Of a DNA stretch of 6,259 bases, positions 1-5,321 are shown piece by piece. The stretch is from Calditrichota bacterium (lineage in GTDB: Bacteria > Calditrichota > Calditrichia > RBG-13-44-9): contig JAFGSO010000429.1 in the NCBI GenBank assembly GCA_016934605.1, positions 1 through 6,259 of the forward strand. Direction: 5' to 3'. Position 1 is the stretch's first letter; the number at the start of each line of letters is the position of its first letter. The translations under genes and the position numbers were made by a program. The notes beneath the pieces are model-generated. The model was not told the origin of the DNA and searched no databases. It worked only from the letters and a program-made list of their open reading frames with translations.

Positions 1-98
1 CATATGTCGATCCATTATATGACACCAGCTCAAATATTTGCAGCATAAAATGATTAATTTTTTGTCAACTATTTTAGGACAATACAGCAGTTGGCAAA

Positions 99-166
99 AC
101 AAGAAGACAAGATTACAAGAGAACAAGCCTGTCTGGCCGAAGGACAGGATACAAGAAAACAAGAAA
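99..166. repeat. Interrupted octamer repeat, ACAAGAnn type
   Basis: Units that begin with ACAAG recur every 8 bp at 99, 107, 115 and 123, and again at 151 and 159. The variants are ACAAGAAG, ACAAGATT, ACAAGAGA, ACAAGCCT and ACAAGAAA (twice). The array is interrupted at 128-150 by a hairpin that begins inside the fourth unit. There is no open frame with a start through it. It looks like a degenerate short tandem repeat rather than a gene or binding-site array. Confidence 0.6.
128..148. repeat. Hairpin embedded in the octamer array
   Basis: CCTGTC (128-133) and GACAGG (143-148) are perfect inverted arms of 6 bp around a 9-base loop. The hairpin splits the octamer repeat into two blocks. No T-tract follows on either strand, so it is not a typical intrinsic terminator. 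Its arms are nearly the same as those of the hairpin at 214-230, which suggests a shared palindromic element. Confidence 0.5.
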
Positions 167-213
167 ATCAGTACAAAATAAAAAATATTGAGAAATTCAT
201 TCTGTCGAAAAAC

Positions 214-230
214 CTGTCCCGTCGGGACAG
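214..230. repeat. GC-rich 7-bp hairpin, terminator-like on the minus strand
   Basis: CTGTCCC (214-220) and GGGACAG (224-230) form a perfect 7-bp stem around a 3-base loop. Read on the minus strand, the stem is followed two bases later by a run of five T, which is the form of an intrinsic terminator. On the plus strand, four T occur only a few bases further on. No minus-strand gene ends here, so it may instead be a dispersed palindromic element related to the hairpin at 128-148. Confidence 0.5.
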
Positions 231-325
231 ATGATTTTAGCCAGCGACCAAAATTAGGCTCAAGGAGCAAGGAGCAAGGCAAGGTTCAAAAAAAGAGCCA
301 ATAACCAGAAATCCGGAGCTAGTAG

Positions 326-421
326 CCAGCATCCAGGAGCCAGGAACCAGGAGCCAGGAACCAGCATCCAGTATCCAGGAACCAGCATCCAGTATCCAGG
401 AGCCAGGAACCGAACCAGCAT
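326..421. repeat. Heptamer tandem array, CCAGNAN consensus
   Basis: Twelve uninterrupted 7-bp units run from 326 to 409, using only four variants: CCAGGAA (4), CCAGCAT (3), CCAGGAG (3) and CCAGTAT (2). A broken 5-bp piece (410-414) and one more CCAGCAT (415-421) follow. There is higher-order structure: the 14-mer GAG/GAA pair occurs at 333, 347 and 396, and the 21-bp blocks 361-381 and 382-402 differ at one base. The 7-bp phase can be followed upstream in decayed form to 298 (CCAATAA, then CCAGAAA at 305), and CAAGGAG heptamers lie at 261 and 268. It resembles in style the short tandemly repeated repetitive (STRR) heptamers of cyanobacteria, but the unit differs. Confidence 0.85.
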
Positions 422-496
422 CAGAAAAAATTAAAAGCGCTTTTATCCGGATTCATTTATTCATAATATTTTTTAAAAATCATAAACAAATCATGC

Positions 497-501
497 GGGA
501 G
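497..501 (+). promoter_or_regulatory. Ribosome binding site of the carbonic anhydrase gene
   Basis: GGGAG lies 5 bases before the ATG at 507, a good Shine-Dalgarno match at normal spacing. It supports that start over any upstream one. Confidence 0.7.
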
Positions 502-506
502 ATTTT

Positions 507-1061
507 ATGATAGGCCGTAACACCGTTGGAGATACTCCCCATATTTCCGGGTCAACTTATGTCCATCCAACTGCCATTTTACAGGGAAATGTTGTTATAG
601 AAGAAAATTGTTTCATCGGGCCCATGGCCATTATCCGGGCTGATGAGGTAGATGATGACGGCAAGGTACAGCCGATTATTATAAAATCAAATTGCAACAT
701 TCAGGATGGTGTTATTATTCACTCCGCCAGAGGCAAATCAGTACATATCGGGCCTGAAGTATCTATCACTCATGGTGCCATTGTTCATGGCCCCTGCACT
801 ATTGAATCCGGCTGTCTGATCGGTTTTAACTCCGTAGTCTATAATGCATTTCTCGAAAAGGATGTCGTGGTATTACATAATGCCGTTGTGGAGATGGTGA
901 CAATTCCCTCGCGCAAGGTAGTGCCTGCCAATAGCACTATCATTTATCCGGAAGATTTCAGTAGTCTCCAGGAATATACACCTGCCATTGAAAAATTCTG
1001 CAGAAAAGTGATTGATACTTATCAGAAACTGACCTATGGTTATCTGGCGGAAGCCAAATAG
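507..1061 (+). CDS. Gamma-class carbonic anhydrase (left-handed beta-helix)
   Basis: This 184-residue cytoplasmic protein (no signal peptide) probably interconverts CO2 and bicarbonate. Imperfect hexapeptide repeats of a left-handed beta-helix span about residues 12-125, followed by a C-terminal helix (about 155-182). The zinc ligands expected from Methanosarcina Cam are present as His72 (DGVIIH), His89 and His94 (THGAIVHG). The active-site residues Arg44, Asp46 and Glu47 (RADE) and Asn64, Gln66 and Asp67 (NIQD) also match. The acidic loop that carries the proton-shuttle Glu84 of Cam is missing, as in the short CamH-like subclass. Hexapeptide proteins also include acetyltransferases and PaaY/YrdA-like proteins, but the full metal site and a Cam-like tail favour carbonic anhydrase. 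The gene appears to be transcribed alone, with 285 bp before the next gene. Activity is inferred, not shown. Confidence 0.85.
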   Translation: MIGRNTVGDTPHISGSTYVHPTAILQGNVVIEENCFIGPMAIIRADEVDDDGKVQPIIIKSNCNIQDGVIIHSARGKSVHIGPEVSITHGAIVHGPCTIESGCLIGFNSVVYNAFLEKDVVVLHNAVVEMVTIPSRKVVPANSTIIYPEDFSSLQEYTPAIEKFCRKVIDTYQKLTYGYLAEAK

Positions 1062-1285
1062 TTACATCCATCCACTCAATTCACCATTTGGATTCTTTTC
1101 TTCCCGTTCCGGTTCTCTGCTATTTTGACTGACCTTTAGAAACATTTATCTCCGAATTCTCTCGTCCAACAAAGATAAAATCCCGGCCATTCCCTTAAAA
1201 ATCAATTTCCGATCGATTTAATGTGATTACGAACGATAATTAATTATGTATGAAAAAAAATGTTGCATACAATTTTTTTATATAC

Positions 1286-1314
1286 TTGCATCGAAAATTT
1301 CTTAAGTATAAAAT
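1286..1314 (+). promoter_or_regulatory. Candidate sigma70-type promoter for the amidotransferase-bshB1 pair
   Basis: TTGCAT (1286-1291) and TAAAAT (1309-1314) are spaced by 17 bp, and the -10 box ends 32 bp before the ATG at 1347. A second TTGCAT lies 23 bp upstream (1263-1268), and a perfect 12-bp AT palindrome sits at 1236-1247. The surrounding DNA is very AT-rich, so chance matches are likely. If the host uses a Bacteroidota-type sigma factor, this assignment would not hold. Confidence 0.35.
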
Positions 1315-1346
1315 GACTTTTGGTTGCCAAATAAGAGTTATACTGT

Positions 1347-2141
1347 ATGTGCCGATTTATTGTTTACTGGGGTAACAAACCCACGAGATTGTCTGATTGG
1401 ATATTAAAAAGTTCCAACTGTCTACTGGAACAAAGCCGCCATGACCGGTCTCACAGACCTAATCCGGATGGCTGGGGATTTACATTCAGAGAAGGTGAAA
1501 AACTGGTTCTGAAAAAGAATTCAAGACCCGCTTTTGAGGATGAGGAATTCAGAACGGCTGCGAAGGGAATCGTCACTGATCTACTTTTTGCTCATGTACG
1601 GCGTAAATCGCAAGGAACCATCAGTCTGGAAAATACCCATCCCTTCGTGCATGAGCAATGGCTTTTTATGCATAACGGTAATATTCCTAATTTCGAATTT
1701 TATAAAAATCAGTTAAGCTCCAGACTCCCCCGGAACTCTATCATCAACACTGAAGGAACCACTGACAGTGAATATCTTTTCAAATATTTTATCTACTGGT
1801 TCCGTCAGAAAATAAATTGTGATATTTATTGTATCCTGAATATCATTTACAGTATAATACACGAATTAATTGATCTTACTGACGAAGATACCCGGGCGGA
1901 TCTGGCATTAAATTTTATGCTCTCCAACGGAAAATTCGTACTCGGATTTCGTCGGAACCGCACCCTGTATTATCAGTGTTCCGAGAATTCTGTGATCATA
2001 GCCTCGGAAATCATCGGACCAGTGGAAAACTGGAACGAGGTCCCTGAGAATCATTTCATTGTTGCAACTGCACCCGATCATGTTCAACTGGCTGCCTACA
2101 ATATCGAATTGAAACAGGAATCATTTTCAATAACGACCTGA
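1347..2141 (+). CDS. Class II glutamine amidotransferase, YafJ/EgtC type
   Basis: This 264-residue protein is a stand-alone Ntn-type glutamine amidotransferase domain (GATase class II). After removal of Met1, Cys2 (MCRF) would be the N-terminal nucleophile. The expected motifs are in order: NPDGWG (39-44), AHVR (82-85), NTHPF (96-100), HNG (109-111), TTDSE (138-142), and a C-terminal ASE-x-x-x-P segment (219-225). It has no synthase partner domain, and the family's substrates are mostly unknown. EgtC hydrolyses a gamma-glutamyl amide in ergothioneine synthesis, while YafJ has no settled role. No egtB or egtD is visible here, so I do not assign EgtC. The start is fixed by the need for Cys at position 2; a weak AAGAG lies 9 bases upstream. 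It is 63 bp from bshB1, with no strong terminator between them. Confidence 0.85.
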   Translation: MCRFIVYWGNKPTRLSDWILKSSNCLLEQSRHDRSHRPNPDGWGFTFREGEKLVLKKNSRPAFEDEEFRTAAKGIVTDLLFAHVRRKSQGTISLENTHPFVHEQWLFMHNGNIPNFEFYKNQLSSRLPRNSIINTEGTTDSEYLFKYFIYWFRQKINCDIYCILNIIYSIIHELIDLTDEDTRADLALNFMLSNGKFVLGFRRNRTLYYQCSENSVIIASEIIGPVENWNEVPENHFIVATAPDHVQLAAYNIELKQESFSITT

Positions 2142-2204
2142 TATTTTCAGAGAAAAATAGACACAAAAAAGCAGCGCTCTTTACCATTCGGGAATCACTG
2201 CACA

Positions 2205-2954
2205 TTGGCGAAACGCATGAAAAATTCTGAAAAGACCTTGCAGATAGACATTCTGGCTTTCGGTGCGCACCCCGATGATGTTGAACTGGGTTGTGGAGGA
2301 TCCCTGTTTAAACTGAAAAAACTGGGATACCGGACAGGTATTGTGGATCTAACCGAAGGAGAGCTGGGGAGTCGTGGGACGGTAGCAGAACGTTATAAAG
2401 AAGCTGCTGAATCGGCAGAAATTCTGGAAGTTGACGAGCGAACAAATCTGAAAATTCCTGATGGTCAGATTCTGAATAATCAAGAAAACAGAAAAAAGAT
2501 CATCAGGCTTATCAGAAAACACCAACCGGTTCTGATTATTGCTCCTTATCCGGAAGACCGTCATCCGGATCATGGAAACAGTTCTCGCCTGATCACCGAA
2601 GCCTGGTTTTTTTCCGGGGTCAAAAAAGTCCTGCCTGAAATTCCGCCCCATCGCCCTTTCCGGGTTCTTTACTACATGGCCAAATACGAATTTGAACCGA
2701 GTTTTGTTATGGACATCACCGGCGAATTTGATACAAAATTTCGGGCTCTACAGGCATATAAGTCACAATTTTACAATCCGGAATGGCCGGAAGAACAAAC
2801 CTTTATATCCTCCCGCTGGTTCATGGATTCGGTCGAATTCCGGGCACGGCATTTCGGCTGGATGGCCGGCGTTAAATATGGAGAACCATTCTGGATACGA
2901 GAACCCCTGGCACTGGACGATCCCGTCCCCATATTTTCCCGCAAAATTTTATAA
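2205..2954 (+). CDS. bshB1: Bacillithiol biosynthesis deacetylase BshB1 (PIG-L/LmbE family)
   Basis: This 249-residue zinc-dependent deacetylase is predicted to remove the acetyl group from GlcNAc-malate, the second step of bacillithiol synthesis after BshA and before BshC. The zinc and catalytic residues are in AHPDD (His22, Asp24, Asp25) and in the PEDRHPDHG block (116-124, with His123 the likely third ligand). BshB1-specific features set it apart from other PIG-L proteins: GIVDLTEGELGSRGT (45-59), YKSQFYNPE (185-193), a FISS segment (200-203) and a GVKYGEPF segment (222-229). The TTG start at 2205 has GGGAA 10 bases upstream. ATG at 2217 is an in-frame alternative that also leaves the fold intact but has only a weak ribosome binding site. 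It is probably co-transcribed with the amidotransferase. bshA and bshC are not in the window. Family assignment is strong; exact substrate is from family knowledge. Confidence 0.9.
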   Translation: MAKRMKNSEKTLQIDILAFGAHPDDVELGCGGSLFKLKKLGYRTGIVDLTEGELGSRGTVAERYKEAAESAEILEVDERTNLKIPDGQILNNQENRKKIIRLIRKHQPVLIIAPYPEDRHPDHGNSSRLITEAWFFSGVKKVLPEIPPHRPFRVLYYMAKYEFEPSFVMDITGEFDTKFRALQAYKSQFYNPEWPEEQTFISSRWFMDSVEFRARHFGWMAGVKYGEPFWIREPLALDDPVPIFSRKIL

Positions 2955-2990
2955 GAGTTTCTGCGCGCTATCAGCTCAAAAATAGTTATG

Positions 2991-3005
2991 CGGAGAACAC
3001 GGAGG
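2991..3005. repeat. Short CGGAG direct repeat in the convergent spacer
   Basis: CGGAGAACACGGAGG contains two CGGAG units 9 bp apart. It stands out by composition from the AT-rich spacer. It resembles the ACGGAGAACACGGAGG-like intergenic repeats that I recall from many environmental bacterial genomes, but only one short copy is present here. Confidence 0.35.
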
Positions 3006-3170
3006 TTTATAAATTACAACAAATTAATGAATATATCCCGCTAAAATTTTTGGATCAAAATTCGATTTCGAAAAAACCGTTGTTCAACCGTAAATCCAGA
3101 ACAGTATATAAAATATAACCTTTTTCAGTTAGGTCCATATAAATAATACCTCAAAATAATCTTTCATCCC

Positions 3171-5321
3171 CTATTTTGATTTCATTTCACAGACACCATC
3201 CCAATCGGGAGGCGGTGGTTGCTTGCTGAATTCACGGCAACGGTCCAGGTAAACCCGTGACGGTCCATCATCCGGATCGTAAGTGAGTGCCTTTTCAAAA
3301 TGAATCATCCCCTGCTGCCAGTTACGTAAGAGATATTCTTTAAATCCTCTCTTATAATCCAGAATCAGATTTTTTCTGCTTTCCGGAATTGATTCTTCCC
3401 TCCTGGCGATGAGTTCATAGGTTCGAACCGGATTTTTTTTGCCAGTCACCCGAAGCAGATCCAGTGGTCTGGTCACAAATTTTTCCTGGACCAGATCGAA
3501 AGTTGCCTCTCCCATCATAATATTGGTGCGATAAATCCGGTTGGCACTTTCCAGCCGGGAAGCGAGGTTCACTGAATCGCCTACGACGGTGTAGTCGAAA
3601 CGGTTTTCCGATCCCATATTTCCGACAATCATCTCTCCTGAATTTATTCCAATCCTCACACGGATGTAGGGTCTGTCGATTTTTTGCCAGTATTCATTTA
3701 ATATACCGAGTTGTTTCTGCATTTCCAGAGCCGCCAGGCAAGCCAGTTCCGCACTATTGGGAAGTTCAACCGGTGCGCCGAAAATTGCCATAATAGCATC
3801 ACCTTCGTATTTGTCAAGCATACCCCGGTTCTCTAATACCACATTGGTCATGCTGGTGAGATAATTATTCAGCAGATGGACCAGCTTTGTCGGCTCCATT
3901 TTTTCGGACATGGAGGTAAATCCTTCAATATCAGAAAAAAGAACCGTGCAGAATTTCTTTTCTCCGCCCAGTTTAACCATCTCCGGATTCTTTAAAAGCA
4001 CATCTACAACAGCAGGCGAGACATAATGGGAAAAAACTTTACGAATCTGGCGTTTATCCTTCTCCTCAAATAAATAACGGTAAATATAGGTAACAATGAA
4101 TACAATGATGAGTGCAAATATGAGCGGAAATACCGGTAGCCAGAATGAATACTGCTCCAGCAGGATTATTCCGGCCAGAAGAACGAGGAAAAGAATGAGT
4201 GCTGTAAGGAGTATACTGCCAAGGGGCCGGGGAAATATTAGAATTATCCCGGCCACCAGACTGAACATCAGAATGAGAATAAACTGGGAAAGATTTTTCA
4301 TTTGATAGATGTAGAGACCGTTCAGCAGCTGATAGATCACATTGGCATTTACCTCCACACCGGGAAATGCCGGTTGTAGAGGTGTTGTCCGTAAATCATA
4401 AAAACCCGGCAGAGAAGTACCCACCAGCACAATTTTGTCCCTGAAGTAATTTTTTTGCATAAAGCCCATCAGTACATCATAAAATGACAGATACCGGAAC
4501 GATTTGAAACCGCCGGCATAGTGAATCAGCATTTGGCCATAACTATCCACCGGTACGCGGCTTTCGGTACCGGTGCTGTCCAGTAGAATTATGTCAAGAT
4601 TTTTTTCATCGAATTCAATAGATTGAATTCCTTTCATTCTCATGGCTATTTCCACCGAAAAAGCCGGGTAAACATGCTGGTTAAAACGCGAAAGCACCGG
4701 CAAACGCCGAAGAACCCCATCAGGATCCGGGAACATTCCGACATAACCGGCCGTCATTCCTGCATTGAGAAATCCGGGATAGGTTGGTTCAAAGCGGTCC
4801 TGTGACATCAGCCGGATAAGAAACTCGTCCGGTACCTGGTAAGTAAATTTTCTATAATTCAGATCGGGGGGTTCATTGACCATGGCCGGCCGGTAATGCT
4901 CCATATCGGCTGTGGAAAAATAGAACGCGTTACACACCTTCCCGGTTTCTTCCATGGCCTGCTGAAATTCCCGGTCCTCTTCCGGGTGACGGGGATTTGG
5001 ATCGAATATAAAGTCCAGACCAATAAGAGACACTTCCGCTTCATCCAGATAGCGGATTAAACGTATCCAGTAATCACGCGGCCAAGTGTAGTAACTTCCC
5101 AGTTTCTGAATACTTCGCTCATCCACATCAATAATCACGATTTCTTCAATTGGATTGGGAGGCGGTTCCACTGCCCGCCGTAATCGCCAGTCATAAGTTT
5201 GAGACTCCAGGCGGAAAAAAAACTGGGCAAAGAAATACTGGGTAAGTAACCATACAAACAAACCGGTGAATAAACCGACCAGAATGCCGGTAAGCAACTT
5301 TTTTCTCCAGGGATGGGTCAT
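3171..5321 (-). CDS. CHASE2-domain membrane adenylate cyclase, class IIIb-like, with C-terminal TPR
   Basis: This 716-residue protein makes cAMP from ATP in response to a signal sensed outside the membrane. One membrane helix (about 10-32) is followed by an extracytoplasmic CHASE2 domain (about 38-340, with VIIDVDERS at 62-70 and DKIVLVG at 295-301). Three more helices follow (about 345-363, 367-388, 393-415), then the cytoplasmic cyclase domain (about 450-640). Metal-binding Asp464 and Asp508, Lys504 (adenine recognition), Asn585 and Arg589 (transition state) are all present, so it should be active. The second adenine-recognition position is Thr578 rather than Asp, the class IIIb hallmark. 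A single TPR-like helix pair (about 652-685) and a proline-rich DWDGV tail end the protein. The start is supported by ATGA overlap with the upstream aminotransferase gene and by GGGAG 11 bases before the ATG. The signal for CHASE2 is unknown. Confidence 0.92.
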   Translation of the reverse strand: MTHPWRKKLLTGILVGLFTGLFVWLLTQYFFAQFFFRLESQTYDWRLRRAVEPPPNPIEEIVIIDVDERSIQKLGSYYTWPRDYWIRLIRYLDEAEVSLIGLDFIFDPNPRHPEEDREFQQAMEETGKVCNAFYFSTADMEHYRPAMVNEPPDLNYRKFTYQVPDEFLIRLMSQDRFEPTYPGFLNAGMTAGYVGMFPDPDGVLRRLPVLSRFNQHVYPAFSVEIAMRMKGIQSIEFDEKNLDIILLDSTGTESRVPVDSYGQMLIHYAGGFKSFRYLSFYDVLMGFMQKNYFRDKIVLVGTSLPGFYDLRTTPLQPAFPGVEVNANVIYQLLNGLYIYQMKNLSQFILILMFSLVAGIILIFPRPLGSILLTALILFLVLLAGIILLEQYSFWLPVFPLIFALIIVFIVTYIYRYLFEEKDKRQIRKVFSHYVSPAVVDVLLKNPEMVKLGGEKKFCTVLFSDIEGFTSMSEKMEPTKLVHLLNNYLTSMTNVVLENRGMLDKYEGDAIMAIFGAPVELPNSAELACLAALEMQKQLGILNEYWQKIDRPYIRVRIGINSGEMIVGNMGSENRFDYTVVGDSVNLASRLESANRIYRTNIMMGEATFDLVQEKFVTRPLDLLRVTGKKNPVRTYELIARREESIPESRKNLILDYKRGFKEYLLRNWQQGMIHFEKALTYDPDDGPSRVYLDRCREFSKQPPPPDWDGVCEMKSK

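Larger units (their letters stand above)
1..506. other. Gene-free, repeat-rich intergenic region
   Basis: I see no credible coding region on either strand here. Stop codons are frequent outside the repeat block, and the only longer open stretch, over the heptamer array, has no start codon or ribosome binding site. From left to right it holds an AT-rich segment (1-98), a purine-rich octamer array (about 99-166) interrupted by one hairpin (128-148), a second GC-rich hairpin (214-230), a degenerate then clean heptamer array (about 241-424), and an AT-rich stretch (425-496) that probably carries the promoter of the carbonic anhydrase gene. A gene could begin just left of the window on the minus strand, but this cannot be judged. 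Confidence 0.75.

Noticed and set aside
14..68. Perfect TATAAT (14-19) and TTGACA (63-68) on the minus strand, with CAT at 1-3 as a possible minus-strand start codon
   Set aside because: The two boxes are 43 bp apart, far from the normal 17, and the gene to the left is not visible. TATAAT would leave only a few bases of leader.
241..424. CRISPR array or iteron-type origin
   Set aside because: The units are 7 bp and contiguous, without spacers of 30 bp or so, and there are no cas, rep or dnaA-type genes or DnaA boxes nearby.
326..468. Open reading frame through the heptamer array on the plus strand
   Set aside because: It has no start codon or ribosome binding site, a TAG lies directly before it (323-325), and the translation is only a low-complexity product of the repeat.
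2142..2159. TATTTT/AAAATA inverted repeat after the amidotransferase gene as a terminator
   Set aside because: The 6-bp stem contains only A-T pairs and no T-tract follows, so co-transcription with bshB1 is more likely.
2349..2651. 100-codon open frame on the minus strand inside bshB1
   Set aside because: It lies fully opposite a well-conserved gene, and its translation shows no recognisable domain.
3061..3072. TTCGA/TCGAA inverted repeat near A and T runs as a bidirectional terminator for the convergent genes
   Set aside because: The stem is only 5 bp with a 2-base loop and mostly weak pairs; it would not be a stable terminator. No better one was found in 2955-3170.
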